Positions 38,791 through 47,423 of a stretch of 64,000 nucleotides of DNA are shown piece after piece; the stretch's first letter is position 1; every line of letters begins with the position of its first letter. The position numbers and the translations under genes are program-made. Location of the stretch: positions 1,602,427 through 1,666,426 of the forward strand of contig NZ_BMID01000001.1 of the NCBI RefSeq assembly GCF_014641655.1. Direction: 5' to 3'. The DNA comes from Pseudoblastomonas marina. Its GTDB lineage: Bacteria; Pseudomonadota; Alphaproteobacteria; Sphingomonadales; Sphingomonadaceae. Under the pieces are notes generated by a model. It made no database searches. It had not been told where the DNA came from and worked only from the letters and a program-made list of their open reading frames with translations.

Positions 38791-40287
38791 TCAATCCAGC
38801 GCCTTGACGATTTCCTCGACCATCTTCTTCGCGTCGGACAGCAGCATCATCGTCTGGTCCATGTAGAACACGTCGTTGTCGACGCCGGCATAGCCGACGC
38901 CGCCCATGCTGCGCTTGATGAAGAAGACCTGCTTGGCAGCACCCACGTCGAATACCGGCATGCCGTAGATCGGCGAGGACTTGTCGGTCTTCGCCGCCGG
39001 ATTGACCACGTCGTTCGCGCCGATGATGAAGGCGACGTCGGCCTGCGAGAATTCGCTGTTGATGTCCTCGAGCTCGAACACCTTGTCGTAAGGCACGTTG
39101 GCCTCGGCCAGCAGCACGTTCATGTGGCCGGGCATGCGGCCCGCGACCGGGTGGATCGCGAACTTCACCTCGACGCCCTTTTCCTCGAGGATATCGGTCA
39201 TCTCGCGCAAGGCATGCTGCGCCTGAGCCACCGCCATGCCGTAGCCGGGGATGACGATGACCTTCTCGGCCTGTTCGAGCATGAAGGCCGCGTCGTCGGC
39301 GCTGCCCTGCTTGTAGGGCCGCTGCTCGCGCGCCTCGCCGCCGCCCGCCGCGCTGTCGTCGGCGCCGAAGCCGCCCGCGATCACCGACAGGAAGCTGCGG
39401 TTCATCGCGCGGCACATGATGTAGCTGAGGATCGCGCCAGACGAGCCGACCAGCGCCCCGGTGATGATCATCGCGGTGTTGCCCAGCGTGAAGCCCATCG
39501 CCGCCGCGGCCCAGCCCGAATAGCTGTTGAGCATCGAGACCACGACCGGCATGTCCGCCCCGCCGATCGGAATGATCAGCAGGAACCCGATCGCGAAGGC
39601 GAGTACGGTCAGCCCCACGATCAGCGGCAGCGTTTCTTCAGGGCCGGTCGTCATCGCGAACATCGCGGTCAGGCCGATGATAGCGGCGAGCGTGCCGAGA
39701 TTGATGACATGGCGCGCGGGCAGGAGGATCGGGGCACCGCTCATCCGTCCGGATAGCTTGGCGAAGGCGATCACCGACCCGGAGAAGGTGATCGCGCCGA
39801 TCGCGATACCGAGCCCCATCTCGACCTTGCTGACCGCTCCGATCGCGTCGCCTTCGAGCAGGCCGAACGCGCCCGGATTGAGATAGGCGGCCCAGCCCAC
39901 GAGCACCGCGGCGAGGCCGACGAGGCTGTGGAACGCCGCGACCAGTTCGGGCATCGCGGTCATCGCGATGCGGCGCGCGATCAGGAAGCCGATCAGGCCG
40001 CCAATGGCGATCGCGATGCCAATCTCGGCGAGGCTGGCGACCGAATGGGTGACAAGCGTCGTGACGATGGCGATCAGCATCCCCGCCATGCCGAAGCGGT
40101 TACCCGTGCGGCTGGTCGCCGGGCTCGACAGCCCGCGCAGCGCGAGGATGAAGAACACGCCCGCGACGAGATAGGCGAGCGCGACCCAGGGCGAGGTGGT
40201 GGAAGCGCTGTCGCTCGCGGCAAGGGCCGGAGAGGCCCACAGCGCGGCTGGGGAAGCAAGCGAAGCAGGAAGGATTTTCGTGAGCAT
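38791..40287 (-). CDS. pntB: Proton-translocating NAD(P) transhydrogenase subunit beta
   Basis: 498 residues from the ATG at 40287. A short leader is followed by about eight membrane segments and a C-terminal NADP-binding domain (about 310-498) with VIVIPGYGMAVAQAQHAL and HPVAGRMPGHMNVLLAEA. With the two alpha subunits it uses the proton gradient to make NADPH from NADH. The N-terminal segment is longer than usual and contains an ASPALAAS stretch resembling a signal peptide, which is odd for this protein. Confidence 0.97.
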   Translation of the reverse strand: MLTKILPASLASPAALWASPALAASDSASTTSPWVALAYLVAGVFFILALRGLSSPATSRTGNRFGMAGMLIAIVTTLVTHSVASLAEIGIAIAIGGLIGFLIARRIAMTAMPELVAAFHSLVGLAAVLVGWAAYLNPGAFGLLEGDAIGAVSKVEMGLGIAIGAITFSGSVIAFAKLSGRMSGAPILLPARHVINLGTLAAIIGLTAMFAMTTGPEETLPLIVGLTVLAFAIGFLLIIPIGGADMPVVVSMLNSYSGWAAAAMGFTLGNTAMIITGALVGSSGAILSYIMCRAMNRSFLSVIAGGFGADDSAAGGGEAREQRPYKQGSADDAAFMLEQAEKVIVIPGYGMAVAQAQHALREMTDILEEKGVEVKFAIHPVAGRMPGHMNVLLAEANVPYDKVFELEDINSEFSQADVAFIIGANDVVNPAAKTDKSSPIYGMPVFDVGAAKQVFFIKRSMGGVGYAGVDNDVFYMDQTMMLLSDAKKMVEEIVKALD

Positions 40288-40289
40288 GC

Positions 40290-40571
40290 TCACTTCTCCT
40301 TCTTCTTGTACATCGCGAGCATTCGTTCGGTGACCGCGAAGCCGCCGAAGATGTTGATGCTCGCCAGCACCACGCCCGCCAGCCCCAGCCACTTGGCCGC
40401 GGGGCTGCCCGCTTCGGCCGCCGCGATCAGCGCGCCGACGATGATCACGCTGGAAATTGCATTGGTCACCGCCATCAGCGGCGTGTGCAGCGCGGGCGTA
40501 ACCGACCACACCACGTAGTAGCCGACGAAACACGCCAGCACGAAGATCGACAGGATGCTGATGAAGTCCAT
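40290..40571 (-). CDS. pntAB: NAD(P) transhydrogenase subunit alpha, membrane part
   Basis: 93 residues with three membrane segments (MDFISILSIFVLACFVGYYVVW, then VTPALHTPLMAVTNAISSVI). This is the separate membrane piece of the alpha subunit found in organisms with a three-gene transhydrogenase such as Rhodospirillum. Its start overlaps the pntAA stop by one base (TAATG) and it is followed two bases later by pntB. Confidence 0.95.
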   Translation of the reverse strand: MDFISILSIFVLACFVGYYVVWSVTPALHTPLMAVTNAISSVIIVGALIAAAEAGSPAAKWLGLAGVVLASINIFGGFAVTERMLAMYKKKEK

Positions 40572-41710
40572 TATTCGGCCCCCCTCAGCCGTTCGTTGAC
40601 GATCGCGCCGCCCTGCGTCAGCCGCACCGCGTCGCCGATTTCCTCGTCGAGCACGGGCTTGCCCGCCTCCTCGTCCCAGAAGGCCGAGAGGAAATTGTAG
40701 AGATTGCGCGAATAGAGCGCACTGGCATCGGCGGCGAGGTGCCCGGCGGTGTTCGAGTAGCCGATGATGGTAACGCCGTGCTTCTCGACCGGTTCGTCGG
40801 GCTTGCTGCCCTCGACGTTGCCGCCCTGAACAACCGCGAGATCGTAGATCACGCTGCCGGGCTTCATGCTCGCGATCTGTTCATCGCTGATCAGCTTGGG
40901 CGCGGGACGCCCAGGGATCAGCGCGGTGGTGATGACGATGTCCTGTTTGGCTATGTGCTCAGACACGAGCTCGGCCTGCGCGGCCTTGTACTCGTCGCTC
41001 ATCTCGGTGGCGTAGCCCCCCGAGCCCTCGCCCTCGATCCCCTCGACCGTTTCGACGAAGATCGGCTTGGCGCCGAGCGAGGCGATCTGTTCCTTGGTCG
41101 CGGAGCGAACATCGGTGGCGGAAACCTGCGCGCCCAGCCGCTTGGCGGTGGCGATCGCCTGCAGCCCTGCGACGCCGACGCCCATCACGAAGACCTTGGC
41201 CGGGCTCACCGTGCCCGCCGCGGTCATCATCATCGGGAAGGCGCGCCCGAACGTGTCGGCCGAATGGATCACTGCCTTGTAACCCGACAGGTTCGACTGG
41301 CTCGAGAGCACGTCCATCGATTGCGCGCGGGTGATCCGCGGCATGAATTCCATCGCCAGCGCCTCGAACCCGGCCTTGGCATAGGCCGCGACCCGCTCGC
41401 CGCGCTGGTAGGGATCGTGCATCGCGACGATCCACGCCCCCGGCTTCGCCCCGGCCAGCACGACCGGATCGGGCGCGCGCACGGCGAGCACGATATCGGC
41501 GCCGTCGAGCGCCTGCGGGCCGGTGAGCACCTTGGCCCCCGCCTCGGCATAGGCCGCATCGGACATTCGCGCGCCATCGCCCGCGCCCTGCTCGACCGCG
41601 ACCTCGGCACCCAGCTTGATGAATTTCCCGACCGTTTCGGGCGTGGCAGCGACCCGCCGCTCGCCCTCCTCGGTCTCTTTGAGGATGGCGATGCGAATCG
41701 GTTCGGCCAT
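40571..41710 (-). CDS. pntAA: NAD(P) transhydrogenase subunit alpha, NAD-binding part
   Basis: 379 residues, the soluble NAD(H)-binding subunit. MAEPIRIAILKETEEGERRVAATPETVGKF opens the alanine-dehydrogenase-like fold. VFVMGVGVAGLQAIATAKRLGA is the dinucleotide-binding loop, and the mobile loop lies in the stretch with GYATEMSDEYK. It is the first of the three pnt genes and lies ten bases after a cytochrome oxidase subunit gene on the same strand. Confidence 0.97.
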   Translation of the reverse strand: MAEPIRIAILKETEEGERRVAATPETVGKFIKLGAEVAVEQGAGDGARMSDAAYAEAGAKVLTGPQALDGADIVLAVRAPDPVVLAGAKPGAWIVAMHDPYQRGERVAAYAKAGFEALAMEFMPRITRAQSMDVLSSQSNLSGYKAVIHSADTFGRAFPMMMTAAGTVSPAKVFVMGVGVAGLQAIATAKRLGAQVSATDVRSATKEQIASLGAKPIFVETVEGIEGEGSGGYATEMSDEYKAAQAELVSEHIAKQDIVITTALIPGRPAPKLISDEQIASMKPGSVIYDLAVVQGGNVEGSKPDEPVEKHGVTIIGYSNTAGHLAADASALYSRNLYNFLSAFWDEEAGKPVLDEEIGDAVRLTQGGAIVNERLRGAE

Positions 41711-41720
41711 ACTGATCGGT

Positions 41721-41843
41721 TTATTCCGCGATCAGGAAGACGACGAGCATCGTGATGATCGCGATCACAGGGACCGACCATTTGAGCAGGTTGATGAACC
41801 CGCCATAGGTCTTGGTCGCGCTGTCCATATCCACTTTCGCCAT
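41721..41843 (-). CDS. aa3-type cytochrome c oxidase subunit IV
   Basis: 40 residues from the ATG at 41843. MAKVDMDSATKTYGGFINLLKW, then one membrane helix, fits the bacterial aa3 oxidase subunit IV family (PF07835), a single-helix accessory subunit. It precedes pntAA by ten bases, an arrangement seen in related genomes. The main oxidase genes are not in this window. Confidence 0.85.
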   Translation of the reverse strand: MAKVDMDSATKTYGGFINLLKWSVPVIAIITMLVVFLIAE

Positions 41844-41999
41844 GTCGGCGGTTCCCCTTGAAGTTGTCTTGCCCCGCTCCCTATCGCGGGAGGCGCAATG
41901 GCTCAAGGGGATCGCCCTTGGTTTCAGTTAATGACCCCTTTACACCTATTCGCTATCAATTCGTGCCAGATAGGGACGGAATGAGGGGTGAATCCCGAT

Positions 42000-43421
42000 A
42001 TGGAACAGGACGAAGCACGGCTCCTGCTGATCATAGATCGTGATCCAGCGCAGGCGCGCGCGGTGGCGAACCACGCCTCCCGCGACGGCTGGCGCACGGT
42101 CTGCGTCGACGAATGCGAGGCGGCGATCGCCACGCTGGGGACGCAGGAAGGCATGCAGCTGACCGCGATCGTGCTCGACCAGTCGGTCCCGGGCGAAGAG
42201 GCCTGCGACCTCATCGCCGAAATGAAGAGCCGCCGCCCGGCGCTCCCGATCCTGATGCTGACCGCCAGCACCTCGCCGCAGCTCGCGGTCGAGGCGATGC
42301 GTGCCGGTGCGACCGATTACCTCGTTAAGCCGGTCGGTCCCGAAAAGGTGATGCAGGCCGTCGCCGGGGCGACCCGCCGCGGCAGCCCCCAGAACGAGCT
42401 CGCTCCCCTCGCCGAGAAGATCAAGTCGGGTCGCGATTTCGACGCGATGGTCGGCGCCGCGCCCGCCTTTCGCAGCGCACTCGCAGTCGCCGCCAAGGCG
42501 GCGCGCGGCCACGGCCACTTGCTGATCGAGGGCGAAAGCGGGTCTGGCAAGGAAACGCTGGTCCGCGCGATGCAGGGCGCGAGCCCGCGCGCGAAAGCGC
42601 CGTTCAAGCTGCTCAACGTCGCCGACCTATCCGCCAGCGCGGTCGATTCGGCGCTGTTCGGCCATGAGCAGGGCGCCTTCCCCGGTGCCTTCGACAACCA
42701 GTCCGGCGCGCTCCAGAATTGCGACGGCGGCACGTTGGTGATCGACGAGATCGACCGCCTCCCGCTGGCCTCGCAGGTCCGGCTCGCCGAAGTGCTCGAG
42801 ACCGGCTGCGTCCGCCCGCTCGGCGCGACCTACGGCTTCCGCATCGATACACGTGTTCTGGCCTGTTCGAATACCAAGCTCGCAGGACTCGTCGAGGCCG
42901 GCCTGTTCGACAAGGACCTGTTCGAGCGGATTTCCTCGACCCGGATCGAATTGCCGCCGCTGCGCGAACGGGCGACCGACATTCCCGCGCTCGCGCGCCA
43001 CTTCCTCGCGCAGATCGCCGAACAGCCGGGCTTGCGACAGCTCGGTATCACCGACAGCGCGCTGGCGCTGCTCGCCGCGTTCGACTGGCCCGGCAACGCT
43101 CGCCAGCTGCAGGCCGTGCTGTTCCGCGCCGCGGTCTTCACCGAAGGCGACGCGCTGACCAGCGAGGACTTCCCGCAACTCTCGAGCATGGTCCTGCCCG
43201 AGCCGCAGAAAAGCGCGACCAATTATTCCGAACACGCCGGGGTCATGCTCTACACGGCCGACGGCAACCTGCGCCCGCTCGAGGACATCGAATCGGACGT
43301 GATCCGGCTCGCCATCGGCCATTATCGCGGCCGCATGACCGAAGTTGCCCGCCGCCTCGGGATCGGGCGCTCGACGCTCTACCGTAAGCTCTCCGACCTC
43401 GGGATCGACAACGCCGCCTGA
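42000..43421 (+). CDS. NtrC-type response regulator with altered sigma-54 contact loop
   Basis: 473 residues from the ATG at 42000 (a GTG at 41988 is the alternative). The receiver domain has D13/D15, phosphoacceptor D60 in IVLDQSVPG, T88 and K110. The AAA+ domain has Walker A GESGSGKE (178-185) and Walker B TLVIDEID. The C-terminal Fis-type helix-turn-helix has VARRLGIGRSTLYRKLSDLGI. The sigma-54 contact loop GAFTGA reads GAFPGA (225-230): Thr, the contact residue, is replaced by Pro. It may act without sigma-54. No partner kinase is adjacent. Confidence 0.92.
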   Translation: MEQDEARLLLIIDRDPAQARAVANHASRDGWRTVCVDECEAAIATLGTQEGMQLTAIVLDQSVPGEEACDLIAEMKSRRPALPILMLTASTSPQLAVEAMRAGATDYLVKPVGPEKVMQAVAGATRRGSPQNELAPLAEKIKSGRDFDAMVGAAPAFRSALAVAAKAARGHGHLLIEGESGSGKETLVRAMQGASPRAKAPFKLLNVADLSASAVDSALFGHEQGAFPGAFDNQSGALQNCDGGTLVIDEIDRLPLASQVRLAEVLETGCVRPLGATYGFRIDTRVLACSNTKLAGLVEAGLFDKDLFERISSTRIELPPLRERATDIPALARHFLAQIAEQPGLRQLGITDSALALLAAFDWPGNARQLQAVLFRAAVFTEGDALTSEDFPQLSSMVLPEPQKSATNYSEHAGVMLYTADGNLRPLEDIESDVIRLAIGHYRGRMTEVARRLGIGRSTLYRKLSDLGIDNAA

Positions 43422-43481
43422 CGCGACGAAGCGCCGCACAGCGCGACCAGGCCGTGCAACGCTCCTGACACACGCTTTCGA

Positions 43482-43883
43482 TCAGACCTTGATCGAGAAG
43501 CTGCCCTTCTTGCAGCCGACGATCGGCGCGCAGACCTCGCCCGTGCCCGACAGTTCGAGATTGCTGAAGTCGAAGGTGATCGTCGCCTCCGCCTTGAAGC
43601 TGTCGATGCTTCCGCCCAGCGTGATGCTCGGCTTGCTGGCGTTGAGCGTGGTGTCGATGATCGTCACGCTGCCGACCGGCGTCTCGAGCACGACCTGGAC
43701 ATGCACGCCGTCGGCGCCGAACGACCAGTTGAGCACCAGCGAACAGCCGAACGCCGAGACGATCACGATCCGCCCGTCGGTCGCCGAGACCTGGTTGCGG
43801 AGCAGCTTCGGATCGTCGGCGTCGATCTTCTCGCCGTAGTCGATGTGCGACAGCGTGTCTTTCTCTGCCATTTGCGGTTTCAT
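43482..43883 (-). CDS. Unknown beta-rich 133-residue protein
   Basis: 133 residues from the ATG at 43883, with AGGAGAGG seven bases upstream. No signal peptide or membrane segment is evident. The sequence is rich in V, I, T and S in alternating patterns (SVTIIDTTLNASKPSITLGG, EATITFDFSNLELSGTG), as in a beta-sandwich, and ends CAPIVGCKKGSFSIKV with two close cysteines. It stands alone between the regulator and an SDR gene; the 229 bases upstream hold no gene I can see. No family recognised. Confidence 0.72.
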   Translation of the reverse strand: MKPQMAEKDTLSHIDYGEKIDADDPKLLRNQVSATDGRIVIVSAFGCSLVLNWSFGADGVHVQVVLETPVGSVTIIDTTLNASKPSITLGGSIDSFKAEATITFDFSNLELSGTGEVCAPIVGCKKGSFSIKV

Positions 43884-44112
43884 CTTGCCTCTCCTCTTCC
43901 GTGCCTCCCCGGGATGGGAAAGCGCCGGACCATCGCTCGGCCAAGCCGGGTGGGCGAGGAGAGGCTAGTCCGGGGTGGACCGAAAGGGCTCTTCCGGCGA
44001 CCGCCGGTTTACGGAAGGGAACGGTTCGCCCGCGCCCCGGGACGAGGTCCAAAATGGAGCGGCTAGTCGGCGGAGATGGACAAGCCTGCGGGCGAGCCCT
44101 AGCCCAAGCGGC

Positions 44113-44868
44113 ATGACATTCGATTTCTCGGGCAAGCACGCCCTCGTCACCGGCGCCGCCTCGGGCATCGGCGCCGCCACCGCCCGCCGCCTCGCTGCCG
44201 ACGGCGTGGATACGCTGCACCTCGTCGATCCGGACGGCGACGGGCTCGACGCGCTCGACCTCGCCTGCACGGTCCACCGTCACGTCGCCGACGTTTCCGA
44301 CGAAGCGTTCTGGAACGAGTTCGACGCCGCAGAGCACCGGCTCGACCTCGCGCTGGCCAATGCCGGGATCGGCAGCGGCGGACAGATCGCGGATCTCGAG
44401 CTCGCCGAGTGGCGCAAGGTGATGGCGGTCAACCTCGACGGTGCGTTCCTCACCCTGCGCTCGGCGCTGCGCGCGATGAAGCTCAGGGGCGGCGGCAGCG
44501 CCGTCATCACCGCTTCGATCACCGGGGTGAAGCCGGTCCCGGGCATCGGGCCCTACGGCGTCTCGAAGGCCGGCGCGGCGCACCTTGCGCGGATCGCGGC
44601 GGCGGAGAACGCCGCGCACGGCATCCGCGTCAACGCGATCGCGCCGGGCGGGGTCGATACCGCGATCTGGGAATCCTCGCCGGACTTCCGCAAGTCGGCC
44701 GCCGAACAGGGCCGAGAGGCCACCATCGCCGCGATGGGCGCGATGAGCCCGCGCGGCCGCTTCGCGACGGCGGACGAGATCGCGGGCGAGATCGCCTTCC
44801 TCCTCTCCGACCTCGCAGGCAACGTCACCGGCACGGTGCATGTGACCGACGGCGGTTACTCGCTCTAG
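44113..44868 (+). CDS. Short-chain dehydrogenase/reductase
   Basis: 251 residues from the ATG at 44113. Classical SDR: cofactor loop VTGAASGIGAATA, LALANAGIG (NAG motif), and the catalytic S-x12-Y-x3-K set in ITASITGV and GPYGVSKAGAA. The C-terminus VTGTVHVTDGGYSL is typical of the FabG-like group. The substrate is unknown. It is convergent with folP, ten bases apart. Confidence 0.92.
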   Translation: MTFDFSGKHALVTGAASGIGAATARRLAADGVDTLHLVDPDGDGLDALDLACTVHRHVADVSDEAFWNEFDAAEHRLDLALANAGIGSGGQIADLELAEWRKVMAVNLDGAFLTLRSALRAMKLRGGGSAVITASITGVKPVPGIGPYGVSKAGAAHLARIAAAENAAHGIRVNAIAPGGVDTAIWESSPDFRKSAAEQGREATIAAMGAMSPRGRFATADEIAGEIAFLLSDLAGNVTGTVHVTDGGYSL

Positions 44869-44877
44869 GTCCCGCCT

Positions 44878-45990
44878 TCAGGTCGGCAGCTCTCCGAAGT
44901 CCGTCAGCGCGGCATCCCTCAGCCCGCGCCAGACATTGCGCGCCTGCACCGTCTCGGCGACGTCGTGGACGCGCAGCAGCTGGTAGCCTGCCTCCATCCC
45001 CTTCACCGCCAGCGCGATGCTGCCGCCGAGCCGCTCGTGCACGGGCGCCTCGTTCGAAAGCGCGCCGATCATCCGCTTGCGGCTGGCGCCGAGCATCAGC
45101 GGGTGGCCGAGCGCGTGGAACAGCGGCAGCGCGTTGATCAGCGCGAGGTTCTCCGCCAGCGTCTTGCCGAAGCCGATGCCCGGATCGAGCAGGATGTTGC
45201 GCGCCGCGATCCCCGCCTCGAGCGCGACGTCGCGCCGTTCCTTGAGCGCGTCGAACACGTCGAGCACGACATTGGCATAGTCGCCGCCCTCGTGCGGGTT
45301 GGGCCCGTCGCCCGGCGCGTGCATCAGGATCACCGGCACGCCGCGATCCGCGACGAAGGCGAGGCTGCGGGGATCGTGGCGCAGCGCCGAGACGTCGTTG
45401 ACGACATGCGCGCCCGCCTGCAGCGCCGCCTCCATCACGCCGACCTTGCGCGTGTCGATCGAGATCGCGGCGCCCATCGCGGACACCGCCTCGATAGCGG
45501 GGACGACGCGCGCGATCTCGTCGCCCTCCCACACTTCCTTGGCGCTCGGCCGCGTGCTTTCGCCGCCGATGTCGATCATCGCCGCGCCGCCCTCGCACAT
45601 CGCCGCGGCCTGTTCGCGCATGGCTTCCGGATCGTCCATGAACGCGCCGCCGTCGGAGAAGCTGTCGGGCGTGACGTTGAGGATGCCAACTACCTGCGGC
45701 TGGTCCATGCGGACGGTCCGCGCGCCCAGTTCGAGCGGCGGATGCGCAAGCGTGAGATTCGCCCACTGCGCCTCGCCCTCAACCCCGAGTTCGTCGGGCA
45801 GCGCACCGAGCACCTCGGGCATCTCCGCGACCCCGCACCGCACGCGCGACACGACCTTACCACCTTCGCGCACGATCACCGCAAAGCGGCTGGCATAGAC
45901 CATCCCCCCGGCGAGCCGGATCGCCTCCCCCTCCTCGCTCTGCGGCGAACCTGCGAGCGCGATCGGGCGGATGTAGACGCTATTGCTCAT
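44878..45990 (-). CDS. folP: Dihydropteroate synthase with N-terminal extension
   Basis: 370 residues. The pterin-binding TIM barrel starts near residue 100 with VVGILNVTPDSFSDGG, followed by IDIGGESTRPSA, VVNDVSAL, DPGIGFGKTLAENLALI and MLGASRKRMIG. It makes dihydropteroate for folate synthesis and is the target of sulfonamides. Typical FolP is about 270-290 residues; the first roughly 95 here form an added alpha/beta-looking domain (IRLAGGMVYASRFAVIVRE), a form seen in sphingomonads. Confidence 0.96.
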   Translation of the reverse strand: MSNSVYIRPIALAGSPQSEEGEAIRLAGGMVYASRFAVIVREGGKVVSRVRCGVAEMPEVLGALPDELGVEGEAQWANLTLAHPPLELGARTVRMDQPQVVGILNVTPDSFSDGGAFMDDPEAMREQAAAMCEGGAAMIDIGGESTRPSAKEVWEGDEIARVVPAIEAVSAMGAAISIDTRKVGVMEAALQAGAHVVNDVSALRHDPRSLAFVADRGVPVILMHAPGDGPNPHEGGDYANVVLDVFDALKERRDVALEAGIAARNILLDPGIGFGKTLAENLALINALPLFHALGHPLMLGASRKRMIGALSNEAPVHERLGGSIALAVKGMEAGYQLLRVHDVAETVQARNVWRGLRDAALTDFGELPT

Positions 45991-46020
45991 GCCGCACCCA
46001 AGTGGTTGAATTCGGGCGAC

Positions 46021-46038
46021 GTGTTACAGGTGTTACAC
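46021..46038. promoter_or_regulatory. Candidate operator: 9-bp direct repeat upstream of folP
   Basis: GTGTTACAG is followed at once by GTGTTACAC, 31 bases ahead of the folP start. The pair could be a regulator site or part of the promoter. There is no supporting evidence beyond the repetition and position. Confidence 0.3.
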
Positions 46039-46132
46039 TGTCCAGGGGAAGGAATCTTCGGGGCGTAATTCGGGGCACACATGCGCGGTTGGTAGCGTCA
46101 CCAGCGGCAGTAGGACAGTGCCCTTTTCCCTC

Positions 46133-46210
46133 CGTCATTCCCGCGCAGGCGGGAATCCGGAGCAATCCGGCACCACCCCTCGCTGGATCCCCGCCTACGC
46201 GGGGATGACG
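46133..46210. repeat. Extragenic palindromic repeat, copy 2
   Basis: CGTCATTCCCGCGCAGGCGG (from 46133) faces CCCCGCCTACGCGGGGATGA (ending near 46209). It belongs to the same family as the elements at 38705 and 53979, and lies between folP (upstream side) and the distal ccrM tail copy. Confidence 0.75.
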
Positions 46211-46270
46211 AAACAATTAGTCCCACCGTTATCCCGGGCCCCGGATCAAGTCCGGTGTGTCGAAAGGGGG

Positions 46271-46371
46271 CAATCCTCCGTCGCGAGCCTGTACAACTCC
46301 CGCGCCGCGTCGAGCGGCTTGACCGCTTCGCCCTCCTCGAAGCGCCAAAAAGTCCAGCCGCTGCAGCCGAG
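46271..46371 (-). pseudogene. Fragment of ccrM 3' end, distal copy
   Basis: On the minus strand this encodes CSGWTFWRFEEGEAVKPLDA and then [11 protein letters not shown], matching the last 33 or so residues of the CcrM protein encoded at 47849-49006. The stop codon is changed (TGA to TGC). The 52 bases at 46271-46322 match 47275-47326 of the other copy with a single difference. There is no start codon in frame. The fragment begins within four bases of the stop of the membrane protein gene upstream of it. Confidence 0.9.
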
Positions 46372-46374
46372 GCG

Positions 46375-47196
46375 CTAGCTCAGCTCCTGCGCTTTCCCGA
46401 GCGCCCGTCGTGTCCTCGATACCGGCAAGACCGTGGCGGTTAGCAACACCCCGACCAGCAGCAGGACGGCGACGAAGGTCATGACGAGATCGAGCGAACC
46501 TACGGTGGCGGTGAGTCCATCGATCAGACCGAAACGTTCCAGCAACAAGCGGATCCCTTCATTGGCGAAGAACGAGGCACCCACGAGCAGGAACGGCCAG
46601 CGGTCGCGCGATTTGAGCAGAAAGAGCGCCAATCCGCCCGAAAGGCACACCAACTGGCCCGTCATCGCGGCCAGCCCGAACCGGTAAAAGGTTTCCGGCC
46701 CCTCGATCCGGAATTGCGGCACAAAGCCGATCAGCGCGAAAAACAGCGCGATGCCGCCAAACAGGATGAGCGTGCTCAGCAGCAGGTGGCCGTGAAGGAT
46801 CCGGCGTTTCTTGAACAGGAAGGCCAGGACGATGAGCAACGCCAGTTCCAGCGTGACCATCACGTTCTGCACGATCAGGAAATCGCCCTCGCCGGAAGCC
46901 GCGCCCTTCTTGGCGGAATAGACGCTGAGTGTTGCGACCGTCGCCACGATGACTGGGCCGACCAGCAGCACCGCCAGCCCCACCCTGCGGTGCAGCGCAT
47001 AATCGCCCTTCGCGATCACGATCAGTTGCGCAAGCACCAGCAATATCCATCCCAAGGATGTTATGAGGTGAGCATAGTGATGCGGCTGTGGATCGGCCTG
47101 CGCTCCGAGGAAGAGATCCCAAAACCCCAACGCGCTGACGACCAGAACGACCGCGACCAGCGTGAAATCCGGTAGATATCGCCCGGTACGTTTCAT
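46375..47196 (-). CDS. Eight-helix membrane protein of unknown function
   Basis: 273 residues with about eight hydrophobic segments; GGGGGG lies shortly before the ATG. Possible metal or heme ligands are HHYAH (39-43), LHRR in the loop after helix 2 and ILHGHLLLS. The pattern resembles uncharacterised DUF2306/DUF420-like integral membrane proteins, but I cannot assign a family. It lies between two copies of the ccrM 3' end: it begins 77 bases after one and ends about four bases before the other. Confidence 0.75.
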   Translation of the reverse strand: MKRTGRYLPDFTLVAVVLVVSALGFWDLFLGAQADPQPHHYAHLITSLGWILLVLAQLIVIAKGDYALHRRVGLAVLLVGPVIVATVATLSVYSAKKGAASGEGDFLIVQNVMVTLELALLIVLAFLFKKRRILHGHLLLSTLILFGGIALFFALIGFVPQFRIEGPETFYRFGLAAMTGQLVCLSGGLALFLLKSRDRWPFLLVGASFFANEGIRLLLERFGLIDGLTATVGSLDLVMTFVAVLLLVGVLLTATVLPVSRTRRALGKAQELS

Positions 47197-47273
47197 GTGC
47201 AGCCCCCCGCGGGGGCAAGCTTATCGCGCGCGCAATGGCGGCGCAACGGCGGACGCGCAGGAAGACGTTCGCC

Positions 47274-47423
47274 TCAATCCTCCGTCGCGAGCCTGTACAA
47301 CTCCCGCCCCGCGTCGAGCGGCTTGATTTCGCCCGCATCCTCAAAGTGCCAGAAGGTCCAGCCGTCGCAACTGGGGGCGCCTTGCAGCTTCGCGCCCAGC
47401 GCGTGGATCGAGCCGTCGGTCTT
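47274..47423 (-). pseudogene. Fragment of ccrM 3' end, middle copy
   Basis: On the minus strand this encodes [40 protein letters not shown] and LYRLATED, then a stop. That is the last 48 or so residues of CcrM, with only a handful of amino-acid changes and the stop kept, while the DNA differs mainly at third codon positions. It has no start codon and overlaps the TAA of the preceding small secreted protein gene. The missing part is the whole methylase domain; what remains is the C-terminal (RAMA-like) DNA-contacting region. Confidence 0.92.

Noticed and set aside
46271-47423. ccrM tail copies as independent small genes
   Set aside because: Neither has a start codon in frame or its own ribosome site, and the distal copy has lost its stop.
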